Shown in pieces: positions 20,850 to 31,352 of a stretch of DNA of 64,000 bases. The DNA lies in NCBI GenBank assembly GCA_021234155.1, contig JAJEKV010000064.1, positions 5,832,001-5,896,000 of the forward strand. Direction: 5' to 3'. Numbering within the stretch: position 1 is the stretch's first letter; every line of letters starts with the position of its first letter. The notes under the pieces are model-generated. The model ran no database searches. It was not told the DNA's origin and saw only the letters and a list, made by a program, of their open reading frames with translations. The position numbers were made by a program, and so were the translations under genes. The stretch is from Isoetes taiwanensis (taxonomy: Eukaryota; Streptophyta; Lycopodiopsida; Isoetales; Isoetaceae).

Positions 20850-23100
20850 GCATTGCCTAAGGGAAAAATATTATTGGATTTTCATAGTACCCCACAACCA
20901 AGTAACTAATGCTAGATGGAACTCATCTTACTATTATTATTGCACGTCTCATCTATAATGTTATCCAAGAGACTTGATGGATGAGGTTAGACATTAGATT
21001 TATTGGCACTAAAAAATTTCCTAAAAAGGGATTGTTAGAGCTTAATGCTTATGGTGTATATGGTTTAAATGTTTTAAGCGAATTTTGTATCTTAAAGTTA
21101 TTTATTCAGGTAAATATTATCAAATAGATAAAAGGATCGGGCAAGGATATCTGAGCAGAATTTGACGTTGACTTCTAAGAAGGATGTTGTAAAGATTAGA
21201 TGGTTCTATAGTTGATGACAGTGACACTCTCCATATTACTGTGACCTGGTTTCAGTCAATTTTCGGGATACCAGGCCCCATTATAAGTCATAGGTAACTT
21301 TTATAAACTTTTTAGACATTTAAACAACATATTTATACGTATACCCATGTTTTCTACATCCAACCCTATTTTGCCCAGATAACATTTGTTTGGGGTTTTC
21401 CTTCAATTTTGCCCTCCTTTGCATATGTACCCTACCAACACTCTACTCTTCCATTATTTTACTCTATTCTACCTCTAAGTAACTATGAATGCCCACATGT
21501 ACTGATTCACCTGCATTGGTGATTTACTGGCTAATGTGTCATCTATGATCTTGGATTTGCTGTCATTTCGACTTTAGGATGCTCTTGTTTTATGTATTAT
21601 TCATTGTATTTCATTCTGCATTAGTTAAATCTCTAGCCCAACTTAGCCCTATGTAGTAGTTAAATCCCTGGCCTAGTGTAGTATGCTCCTCCTAGAGGTA
21701 CCTGGAGTATCAATGATGTGGAGTGCTGGGGATAGGCTCGCCTCCACACCCTAGTGAGTTAAAATACTATCTATCTATCTATCTTAGGGTACCTAGATCC
21801 ATGCTCACGTGGGTCGTCAAGCTTGATGCCAGTGAGCCCTTGAACGAGTTGGGGCAATAATATGGGCTCTGTCGTGAGTGTTATGATTTACCCTCCCCAC
21901 ATTCATGGTTAAATATATATGAGCAAATGCGTTATACTATTATGGCCCTACATCACCCTTCGTATGAATATGCACCCAAACAAAAGGGGGTTTTAGACGT
22001 AATTTAATTAAAAATGTAGAATTTAAAAGGAACTCCATCTACACAAATTGCCAGCGATCGAATCATCTACCTTTTGTCTAACCATTTTATGTTGCCAAGT
22101 GTTGTTACACATAGATCAACAAGCTTGGAGATGGCATTACAAGCCACCTATATGTATTGATTGTCCTTTTGGCAAACTCTTGAACTTTTGCAACTTACCA
22201 CCAAGGTATAGGAGGTAAGGTAATAATCTCTGGATTCCTCCAAAGAGTATGTGCCACTATGCATGTCTACATAAGACTATTTTAATATTTTTTGCAGCAT
22301 ACTGCTCTGGCAACTCTTGTATATTGCAAGGTCTAAACTAGAGAAACGACGAGCAAATTCAATACAAGTTACTCAGTTGTGGAGTGCAAGGTGCAAACGT
22401 GAGCACACTCCAAAACTGCAAGCAACGACAACAAACATCAGAAACTATATTAAGCAAGGATATGGAGAAAATTCAAGGGGACAAAATAAATAAGCTAGAG
22501 GCCTCCTCTTATGTGTGGGATTTGAATCCACAGTGAGAACCATCTCTATAAATGAAACAACTAGGGGGAAGCAAATAAATGAAACAAACCCAAAGATTTT
22601 GCTCAACCAGGGAGAAGCAATGAAACCAAACAAAACTCAAAGCTTTAGCTCCAGAATCAGCTTTTGTTAAACCTACGAGCAAGCAAAAGACAAACATGAG
22701 AAGAGGCAAGAATATAAAAGAAAATCAAGGCCATTCATCCTACAACAAAGTCGTCGCTTGCTTCCAAGTATTTGTCCTTAGAAATCATGAGCAGATACCA
22801 ATAAAAGAAGATCATGCAAATTATGGGAATGAGTCTGCTGCGGCAATGTGAATAGCGACAAAATAAAAAATGGTTGACACGTACGCATTTGAAAGTTTGT
22901 GAGATCCCAGGCACTGCCGTAGATATACTCATGAAGCCCATCCTGATTCAACCTTGATTGTTTCTCCAAAGGCCCAGCCTGGCACCAGAAATCTAGTTTT
23001 CCATCCTAAGGAAATAGATTATTTTTAAAGATGTTTCATCTTCTGCAATAGATATCTAATTTCCTTTTTGGATACGCTTTTCAATGGTCTGAGCTACATA
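20850..23100. other. Non-coding interval
   Basis: No gene can be supported. A (CTAT)4 run sits at 21767-21784. The open stretches on the minus strand near 22445-22969 look like chance frames without family features. Confidence 0.4.
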
Positions 23101-23102
23101 AT

Positions 23103-23723
23103 ATGATAGGGTTGCTATTCTGGGGCAAATTAGCACCAGTGCTCATCCTACCAGATCCAAACAAGGACAAGTTAGTAGCAACTGATGCCAGTAAGCTAGC
23201 AATAGGTGGAGTTCTCATGCAAGAAGGAAGGGTGGTAGCCTATGATTCTAAGAAGATGAATGTTGCCGAGCAACGTTACCCAACGCATGACCAAGAACTT
23301 CTAGCCATCGTAAGAGCTCTTCGCATTTGGAGGCACTATCCGCTTGGTAGGAGGTTCCAATTGGATATGGAACACCAAAGCCTCCAATATATTTTCACGC
23401 AACCACTCCTTAATTTGGAGTTCCTCGAAGAGTATGACTTTGAGATAGTATATAAGCTAGGCAAATTAAATGTGGTTGTCGATGCTCTCTCTCGTCGACC
23501 ATTGGAGACTCGAGTGCATTGCAATGCCATCTCCACCGTGTCTAGTGAATTCGGCAAAAAGATTGAAGAGGTCTTGCCTTCAAGCAAAGAATTCAAGTAT
23601 GGGCTAGCCTTTGCGAAGAAGCAAGGACAGATAAAAAAAGAGAAACTTAAAAAAGATATAAGAGGGAAGGCAAGCTTCTCTACCACAAGGACAAACTTTG
23701 CGTCCCTGAGGCATCAGGAGTAA
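23103..23723 (+). pseudogene. Gypsy pol: RNase H domain
   Basis: The open frame carries the RNase H signature of Ty3/gypsy pol: APVLILPDP, VATDASKLAIGGVLMQ (first catalytic Asp in TDAS), EQRYPTHDQELLAIVRAL (catalytic Glu region), WRHYPLGRRF, SLQYIFTQP, then FEIVYKLGKLNVVVDALSRR. A few residues of the usual RQARW link are missing before FLEEYDF. The frame ends at 23723 just before the integrase zinc finger, so the polyprotein is interrupted. Confidence 0.9.
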
Positions 23724-23725
23724 GG

Positions 23726-24480
23726 AAGTTAATTCTTCATGATATTCACAATAGCCCAATAGCTGGCCATGCAGGGTTCATGAAAACTTACTTCAAGATA
23801 AGAAATAGTTACTATTGGCCTTGCATGAAGAAGGATATAGCCAACTACATTCGGCAGTGTCAGTCATGTCAGCAAATGAAAGCAGAGCAACTCTGAATTC
23901 CGGGAACTTTGGAACCCTTGGCAGTACCAAATGCAAAGTGGGAGGCTGTGAGCATGGATTTTATAACAGGACTCCCAAGAACAGCAAGAGGCCATGATGC
24001 CTTAATGGTTGTGGTCGACAAGCTATCAAAGATGGCTCACTTTTTGCCATGTCGAACCACAGATACATCTTGGATACTGCCTTGCTTTTTGCAAAAGAGA
24101 TATTTAGATTGCATGGGATGCCAAGGGAGATCATCTCCGATACTGATCCCAAGTTCATAGTTGCCTTCTGGAAGGACTTCTTCAACACGATCCAGACCAA
24201 GTTGTCCATGAGCACAGCATACCATCTTCAAACCAATGGACAAATGGAGCGCACCAATCGAACTCTAGAAGACATGTTGAGGAACTATGTGTGGAATAAA
24301 CAGTCAAAATAGAGTAACAATATTTACTTGGTAGAGTTTGCATACAATAGTACCAAGCGAGAATCGTTACAAATGTCCCCCTTCACGATTAATTATGGTT
24401 ATCAATGCTTACCACCAGACACTCGACATAACCCATTGTCCAAGGTTGAAGTTTCTCAATAAATGTTGACTGATATGCAA
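23726..24480 (+). pseudogene. Gypsy pol: integrase, frameshifted
   Basis: The HHCC zinc finger is visible from about 23730 (LHDIHNSPIAGHAGFMKT, then YYWPCMKKDI and CQSCQQMKAEQ). The catalytic core follows in shifting frames: MDFITGLPRT with MVVVDKLSKMAHFLP (first D), IISDTDPKFIVAFWKDFF (second D) and STAYHLQTNGQMERTNRTLE (E). The DD35E residues are still present, but stop codons near 23896 and 24310 and at least two frame changes break the protein. Confidence 0.88.
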
Positions 24481-24787
24481 CAGTTGGTCGAAGAAGTTTG
24501 AGGCTATCTATTGGCAGCAAGAAATCAGCAAAAGAACATAGTCGATAAGCATAGAACCGAAAGAGAACCAAGTACGGGATAATGTTTGTCTTAAGATTAA
24601 GGTCAAGCAAGCAAAGCTTTGAATTGGGAATTGTAAGAAGCTTGCTCCAATATGGGCGGGACCTTTCAAGATTTTAGAGCGAGTAGGAAATCAAGCCTAC
24701 AAGCTCGAATTGCGGCCCATCTCAAGGTCCACAAAAGTTTTTCTATGTTAGCCTATTAAAGAGGCACATCCAAACCCGAAAGAGGTT

Positions 24788-25054
24788 TTGGAGACTCCAA
24801 CTTTGTTGGAGATGACTGAGGAACAGATCGAGATAGTTCCTGTGCTAATTCTCGACAAAGCATTTAAGAAGACAAGGTCACAGTTCCTCCAACACTTGGT
24901 CAAGTGGAAGCATTTGCCCGTGGAAGATGCAACATGGGTATTAAAGCAAGATCTAGAGAAGCAATACACAGAATTCATGAAGCAAATCGATGGCCAAGTC
25001 ATCTCGAATTGTTCGACGCCAACCTATCAGGTGCTAAGCTTGTGTATGCTTTAG
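24788..25054 (+). pseudogene. Gypsy pol C-terminus: chromodomain
   Basis: After the integrase tail (LGPFKILERVG-like context near 24650-24700) the frame reads FLQHLVKWKHLPVEDATWVL, then a Lys/Glu-rich helix ending EKQYTEF. VKWKxLPxxxATW(V/E) is the chromodomain core used by chromoviruses to target modified chromatin. The frame ends at 25054. Confidence 0.85.
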
Positions 25055-25064
25055 TGTAAATGCA

Positions 25065-25976
25065 GGAAAGCTTATGCATTCTAGGGTAGTTGGGATGCAT
25101 ATGCGAAGATCTTGGAGTGTAGGCGATGATGAGATTCCCGTCAGGGGCGTTCTCTAGGCCAATACGCACCAAGAGTGCTGTAACGGGCCCATGGTAGACC
25201 GCTCGAGTATTCGAACCTTGAATGTGCCTGTGGGGCATTCCCGAGACACCGGCATAAATGGGTAGAAGCGACTACTCATAAACGTCTAGACGGTTTTGCC
25301 CAGTTGGTTAAGGGCATGTCGGTTAGGAACGTTACAGTTGGTATCAGAGCAGGTCTCGAGTTCGAGTCTCCATGGGTGCCTATATGCATGGGTAATTTGC
25401 AAAGACTTGGTAATAATTGTGACATGGTATGACATAGACATGGTATAGCCTTGGATGCTCGAGGACGAGCATAGTTCTAGTGGGAGAGACTGTAACGGGC
25501 CCATGGTAGACCGCTCGAGTATTCGAACCTTGAATGTGCCTGTGGGGCATTCCCGAGACACCGGCATAAATGGGTAGAAGCGACTACTCATAAACGTCTA
25601 GACGGTTTTGCCCAGTTGGTTAAGGGCATGTCGGTTAGGAACGTTACAAGTGCACATGACCGGGAAGGTCATGTGAGAAGAGCACAACATTGTGGGCGAT
25701 AATGGGATCAGTAGAGGGTTCCCTAGTTTAAAACCTTCGGGGCCATGATGCATAGTATGTGCACATGACCATATGAGGGTCATGATGAGGTAAGCATGAT
25801 CATGCGTGATTATGGGATCGTTGGGATGTTCCCTAGCTTAAACCCCCAGGGGCATGAGGCACTGTGGGTGTACACGATCAAGGGGATCTTGTAGAAGGTA
25901 GCACTCGATCATGGGCGATGATAGGATCGTCTTAAACGGTCGTTAAGCTCAAATCCTATGGGCATGATCGGGTGCA
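25065..25976 (+). repeat. 109 bp tandem repeats in the chromovirus 3' spacer, split by the TRIM
   Basis: Units start at 25650, 25759 and 25868 (period 109, 109, then 104). Each has GTGYACAYGA, a GGTCATG-type palindrome, GGGCGATNATGGGATC, a TTCCCTAG.TTAAA block and GGGGCATGA. A further unit, about 25065-25178, lies on the other side of the TRIM. The units are non-coding and lie between pol and the polypurine tract. Confidence 0.8.
25179..25648 (+). mobile_element. Complete TRIM (terminal-repeat retrotransposon in miniature), 470 bp
   Basis: Two 158 bp LTRs (25179-25336 and 25491-25648), apparently identical, start TGTAACGGGCCC and end GGAACGTTACA. Directly after the first LTR is TGGTATCAGAGC (25339-25350), the primer-binding site for initiator-Met tRNA. 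Directly before the second is a purine tract (TGGGAGAGA, 25481-25489). The 154 bp interior has no coding capacity. A 5 bp target duplication AGTGC flanks it (25174-25178, 25649-25653). Matching LTRs indicate a recent insertion. It must be mobilised by another element's enzymes. Confidence 0.95.
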
Positions 25977-26364
25977 AGATAATAGAGGTAACCTTGAGCT
26001 AGTAGTTCGATTCAAGGTGATAATTAGGGGGTTGTCCCCTAAAACCACAAAATTAACTAAACTAATGTAATATGCTACTTGTGCAAGCCAGTGAAGGGGA
26101 GCCAGTGAGGGAGCATGTTACGAGAAGATAGGAGTCATAGATTTTAGACTTGGCTATGAACTCCTAAACTTGTCGTGATAATGTTAGGTGTACATTTTTT
26201 ATGGTAATACTTGTGAAGGTTATATAATTTTGTATACGTATAAATATAGCTCACAACTACATAATAAGAAATTAATGGGAAGTCTTTAGACATTCATGTT
26301 CTGAGTTTTGCAGGGTCATTGCAGGTTCGTCACCTTAGCGTAATTCTGAGGACAACATTATCCT

Positions 26365-26375
26365 AAGGGGGAGAA
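26365..26375 (+). other. Polypurine tract of the chromovirus
   Basis: AAGGGGGAGAA sits immediately before the LTR start TGTGACG, as needed to prime plus-strand synthesis. Confidence 0.88.
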
Positions 26376-27304
26376 TGTGACGTTCCCCGGAAATATATAC
26401 CATAAATACGTATATTTCTGGGCCATGTCTACCATTTATAGCCTTGTACACCATAGAAAGGCAACGGAGGCTATGAAGTGACTTAGCACTGTACAAGGGG
26501 GCTGGTGGCAAAGTGGAGGGAGGTCCCTGCTGAGTGTGGCTACTGGGGACCCATAGCGGGCTAGGTCTATAGTCGGTCACTTGTGTGGGCCGGGTATGGG
26601 CCCGACACTTCCTGGGTTAATGGTGTCGCCCTGACTCTCAAGAGCTGCAGGTGTTGGCCTGGCTCTTGTTTTGGGGAGTTCAATCGCGTATGAATCGTGT
26701 GTTGCCATGATTCTCTACCGCCCATGGAGCCATTAGACCTCAGGAAGGGGAGATGCAACCCTTCCTACCTCATCGGACGGGGGAGATGCAACCCGGAGTA
26801 GTTTCGATGGGTGATACCCTGAGACTACGTATCTGACAGGTTATATAGTCACGCCGGAGCCCGATCTAGCCCATCTGCAAAGTATGCATAGGAGGGGTGG
26901 ATGGAGTGATCAACCCTAGTCATTGTCTATAGCCAGCCCCGCCATTGTTATATCTCGGTCTGCTCTATCTTGAGGCCCAGCTGTCACTCTATTTACCTTA
27001 CGATTCAAAGTCTGGGTAGAAGCTCACATGTTTTACGGCATGTTGATATCTATAGTTGTACAGATGTGCTACCCTTCGAGGTAGTTGGATGTATTGTTAT
27101 TGCTAGTGCTGACATTATGTTATGCTTCCGCTGTTATAGGAGCCCATAGGGGAAGGGCGCATAAGACACATTCGTGTCCCGTTCCCGCACCAGAGATATC
27201 TTGAGTGCAGGATAGACGGATGGGCCATGCGATCGGAGGGCTGGATAGGGGATTTCCCACGAGATGTACAACAGGGGGGCGTATATTTGGTGGGGAGTGT
27301 CACA
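26376..27304 (+). mobile_element. 3' LTR of the chromovirus, 929 bp
   Basis: It starts TGTGACGTTCCCCGG and ends GGGGAGTGTCACA, with matching inverted ends. The ends and the internal TATGCTTCCGCTG word match the solo LTR at 8767-9131, but this LTR is 2.5 times longer. Confidence 0.9.
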
Positions 27305-28176
27305 ATTTCACTGGTTCAAGCTCCTCAAAAGATGTTACAAGGTTCATCGGTGATGTCCATGTAGAGGTGTTTCCTAGATCTTCTTGTCCATTTGTAAAAT
27401 TCAGTGGCTTGACAGAAAGTTTTCATCTACAATACAAAAGAGTAAAAAAAGGGGGGAATTAAGAAAAGGAATATGCCTAATTAACAAGATCACAATATCA
27501 TGCTACGTAAATCACTTGCATCAATCAAACATGATGTATATCAAATCATCAATTAAGAAATGTGTTCTCAATGTACTCTAAGGTACAATTAATGAAATAA
27601 AAATATATTACAATGTATTGCAATCTAGGAGTATGATAATGTACTCTCTGTATTAAATGTACTCAATGTACTCTGAATCTGTCTAAAGCCTTTAGATACA
27701 ACTAAGTAGTCTCTTTAGCAGATTATACATAAGTGAATTTATATTATCCAACTACAGAGAGTATGTATCTAAATGCTCAACCTACACATAAGGCTAGAAA
27801 CCTGCATGCAAAAAAGAATCTAACTATTACAAAGGGAAAAGAACCTGTAAATCAAAATATACATGCACTAACCTTTTGTTGCAGGTAGTCCAATTACCAT
27901 AGGCAATTGCTATCTCTTTGGCAATAAAGATAAACACAGAAAATCTTTGTGCTAGCAAGATAGAATGCACACAGGAGATAATAAGGATGTCTGCAAGGCG
28001 CCAAGACCACTAGATTAATACCAAAACCTTGCTCGTAGAATGTACATGAAGAACAACTGAACAATAATCTGATCTACAAGAACAACAGACTGAAGAGGAG
28101 AAGGCTGCAAAGTAAGGATTGAGGAATGCTCTACAATTCTATTATTTTCTTGTCTCCTACCTCAGATGAGCCCATT
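27305..28176. other. Non-coding interval
   Basis: AT-rich flank of the LTR. ATGTACTCT words recur near 27560-27680. No gene can be supported. Confidence 0.4.
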
Positions 28177-29060
28177 TCAACTGAAGTAGGTACATCTCTT
28201 TGCATCTATATGCTTTAATTCCATGAGATTCATGTCAATATGTTTCTTCAGCTCAGTCTGCTCCTGTATTCTTGATTCCTTTTGCTCAATAGCATCCTCC
28301 AGATGCATGATGCTATGATGCATGATGCAACTTTGATTGTTGATCCTCCAATGCTGCAATTTTTAATCGCTCCTCTCTGCTTCCTGGACCAACCTATCAA
28401 GGGTTTCTTGCCTCCTTTTCTTTGACCAAGTTAATTTCTTGCTTAAGGGCATTATACTACATTTGTTGTCTAAGTTACTGATAACTTCTAACTGTAACTC
28501 TTACTTGAACTTTTTTGCCCTTTTGCATTTGTGTTGTTAGACTTCACTCTCACCACCTCACTAGATAGATTAGAATCCTTTTGCTTAGATATGGCTCATG
28601 CTTTAACATCTTTCTAGTCCACTTCTACACCTTTCAGATGCAATGTAGCTGCCCTTGCAAAGTACAGAGGGACATAGTGTTTCATAACATCTTTTCTTCC
28701 AAATGCAACCATTTGCAGAATTTATCTGTCCACTTCACATCAATCTTGTCATCCTCATAGCCATACCTGTTTGGTGCTTCATCTCCCCATATTTCTCTTA
28801 CCATAGCATCATATTTCTCGTAAACTTCAGAGAACTTTAGTTGTTTGAGCTGCTTACAGAAAATCTAGTGTCAACAGGAGGTAAAATTTCCCTTTTATCC
28901 TGTGAACTTGAAGTTTCTTATTTGTTGGAGGCTTTCCACCCCTTGGAGACTTTCTGCTGCTCTTAGTTGGCATCTTTTTTAGGGTCTTTGCCATATGTTT
29001 AGAGTATCTACAAAATAAACAAAGCAGCAAATCTGTTTTCATAAGAAAATTTCGTCTCAA
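28177..29060 (-). pseudogene. Unrecognised minus-strand coding relic with basic N-terminus and coiled coil
   Basis: In minus-strand order, 28998-28860 encodes a basic start (MAKTLKKMPTKSSRKSPRGG, then KPPTNKK). 28860-28690 encodes QLKQLKFSEVYEKYDAMVRE, then IWGDEAPNRYGYEDDKIDVK and WTDKFCKWLHLEEKM. 28480-28177 encodes a Glu/Lys/Gln-rich helix region with EREERLKIAALEDQQSK, HLEDAIEQKESRIQEQTELK and MELKHID. The pieces are in order but in different frames with stops. The shape (basic tail, Trp-rich globular block, coiled-coil end) suggests a DNA-binding or transposon accessory protein, but I do not recognise it. It looks like a pseudogene. Confidence 0.45.
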
Positions 29061-29940
29061 GCATTTGAAGCATTAGAGGAAAAATGAGATCACATTTTGT
29101 CCCATTAAGGGATGCTTAAAATGCCATGTCAGCTTTTTAAACTGTCCAATAAGAGAAGAGCTCTAGTATATTTCATTCCAGTATTATGTGGCAGCCTGTA
29201 ATTAATGCAGCTGCAACTAACTTCTGTAGTATCATTTTTTCAGTATAACTTTTGTTCCAGAACTCCGATTCAAACACTTTTTGTAGCAATGGGTTCGTCT
29301 TCACAAGATCTATCTAGTGATAACCCATTCATATATCTTTTACGATACAAATATATAAGAAATAAGCAAAAAATCATATTTTTTTAAGGTTAACGCATAT
29401 GACCATATTGAAATACATCATAACCATATATCATTGGGAAGATCTTTTCATTCCGCATCTAATGCAACAAACGCCGCAACATTTTGACAAGTGGATCAAA
29501 AGTTATGGGGGAAAAACGACAGCAATGAAGTTGTTGGTGCTGCATTAATTGCAGTTAATAGAGGGTAGCCATTCCATTGGAGGATTCTTATGGGGATGAA
29601 ATGGGATCTCAAATTTCCTCTAATGATCAGACAATGAACCAAACAAAATGGTTATAATCATGTAAAATCTAGACTAAATTAGCTTTTTGAATATCGCATT
29701 TTGATTTCTATGTCATGGAACCAATATAAATTCATTGATGGACTGAAACCACCAGAAAAAAACAAGACCACAAAACTAAAAAAGCATAACTTACAAGGCA
29801 GATCACACAAATTTGCAGTGCTTTGAACCGGTTCAAACATTCTTGCAGCGCCAACTCTCGAAAAAAGTCCAAATCAAGCTCCACTCATTTAGTCAAGAAA
29901 ACAGGTAGAACCAAAATTTGGAGAGAATTTTTTATACACT

Positions 29941-30080
29941 AGAATAATGCCATTTTTGGGTTGCCCCTAGGGGGGCAAACCCTCGTTTATGTGGGTATGT
30001 GGGCATATCCAGGTATATGCCGGCATATGCCTAGCATATACTGGTGACTGCTAAAAACTGGCTGGTGCCTGTAAGTGCTC
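29941..30080. repeat. Dispersed repeat, copy 2 (partner at 4076-4180)
   Basis: It shares TTTTTGGGTTGCCCCTA and the CCAGGTATATGCCGGCATAT block with 4076-4180. It ends about 130 bp before the mTERF relic. Confidence 0.5.
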
Positions 30081-30208
30081 GGTCATCCAGCCCATTCCTT
30101 CGCAGGCGTGGCTATGGCGCAGCTCGACCCTTCTTCTTCGCACTTCTCTCATTAGTATTAGTATTGTTGTAAAGGTGCCCTAGGACATTTCGTGCCATTT
30201 CTAGGGCT

Positions 30209-31352
30209 ATGGCGCTTTGCCGTTCCGTCAGGCGTCTATCCGAGCTCGCCCAGGAAGGTGGTTTCCTCGCTAAATGCCTAGTCCGATCCTTAACAGAGGT
30301 AGTTTCACTTCAACCCATAAACGAAGTTGTTTCTAGTGATGGCTATGGCAGTGTGGATGAGGTTCTGCGGAGTGTTGGAATTCCAGAACCCAAAATTGCA
30401 AAGATTTGTATGCATTGAAAGATTCATCCAACGTTGCCCTGCACTTCTGAGCATTGATCTTGATAGAGAGTGAAGCTCCTGGAACCTGAGTTGTATAAGA
30501 TTGGTATGAAAAGGAAAGTGATTGGGAAGATTATGGTGTATCGGACAGATTGGTTGCTATCCCGGAATAGTGGCGGAGCTGCATTTTCAAGAATTGTGGA
30601 GTTTTTTCTAAGCTATGGATTGTCAACTGTAGAAGTGGAACGAATCCTATTAAGGTTTCCATTTATCCTGATATGCTCATCGATGAAAAGCTTGAGTCCT
30701 TGCCAAAGCCGCTTGATGAGCTAGAGATAGACAAGTCGTCCACTGGAAAGCGTGGGGGCCTCACTAATGAAATAATTGTAAGAATAGTTACCCCAGAAAC
30801 CCGACATTTTGGAAGATCCTTAGGGAAATGCCTTTTAGACAGAAAGATGTTTCATCAAAAATAGGATGTGATACATGTTCAAACAAGTTCGCCTATTATT
30901 CACTGGTGTGTATAGCGGGGTTGAAGTTAGAAGTATGGGAAGAGAGATTGAAGTATTATATGGGTCTTGGGTTGCCCAAGATGACCGTTTAGGATTTTAA
31001 GATTTCAGCCACGGATATTGTGTAGAAGGATAGAGAATGTCCAGGCGAGGCTAGCTTATTTGTTTGGATGATTTAAAGTGCCCTATCTCAACTATCTTGG
31101 ACAGGTTCCAACATTCCTATTGTATAGTTTTGATAAAAGAATCAAGCCCCGCTGGCACTCATGGCTTGGTCAGATTCAAATGGCTTCTTAAAAAAGCGCT
31201 ATGCATTGGGAACTATTTTATCAATGAGTGAGCAAAAGTTCAAAGAGAAGTTTCTAGAAAAGTATGCTGGAAGTAAGTCGATATACCAGGGTGTGCCACA
31301 TACTAAATGTGATGGTCTTGGCAGCAAAGATGAAATGTGCTTGGCAGCATAA
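30209..31352 (+). pseudogene. mTERF-family gene, decayed along its whole length
   Basis: The start is convincing: MALCRSVRRLSELAQEGGFL, then VDEVLRSVGIPEPKIAKI. Successive mTERF helices follow in changing frames: RFIQRCPALLSIDLDRE (about 30425), LLEPELYKIGMKRKVIGKIM (30472), FFLSYGLSTVEVERILLRFP (30603), LKYYMGLGLPKMTV (30950), RILRFQPRILCRRIENVQA (30995), VPTFLLYSFDKRIKPR (31110) and NGFLKKRYALGTILSMSEQK with FLEKYAG (31178-31280). This covers the usual mTERF core of helical LxxxGxxxxxIxxIxxxxPxxL repeats to the C-terminus. Family members regulate organelle transcription and splicing. At least five frameshifts or stops (for example at 30416 and 31000) make it non-functional. No introns are needed to explain it, so it may be a retrocopy or an intronless gene that died in place. 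Confidence 0.8.

Larger units (their letters stand above)
23103..27304 (+). mobile_element. 5'-truncated Ty3/gypsy chromovirus with 3' LTR and nested TRIM
   Basis: The element runs in the plus direction: RNase H, integrase (zinc finger and DDE core), chromodomain, a 109 bp tandem-repeat spacer, polypurine tract and 3' LTR. The 5' LTR, gag, protease and the reverse-transcriptase fingers/palm are missing. Homology starts abruptly at the RNase H junction near 23103. The chromodomain after integrase places it among plant chromoviruses (Tekay/Del-like by LTR size and overall layout). Stops and frameshifts in pol make it non-autonomous. A complete 470 bp TRIM (25179-25648) has inserted in the spacer after the element arrived. 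No target duplication can be read because the 5' end is lost. Confidence 0.92.

Noticed and set aside
25179-25648. CRISPR-like or satellite interpretation of the 158 bp direct repeats
   Set aside because: There are only two copies, with a primer-binding site, purine tract and target duplication, which define a mini-LTR retrotransposon. The genome is a plant.
25286-25783. Minus-strand open frames in the 25 kb region with repeated CNVPNRHALNQLGKTV
   Set aside because: Both copies of the peptide come from the two identical TRIM LTRs read in reverse. They are not genes.
26335-27303. Minus-strand frames rich in Pro and Ser
   Set aside because: They lie wholly inside the chromovirus LTR.
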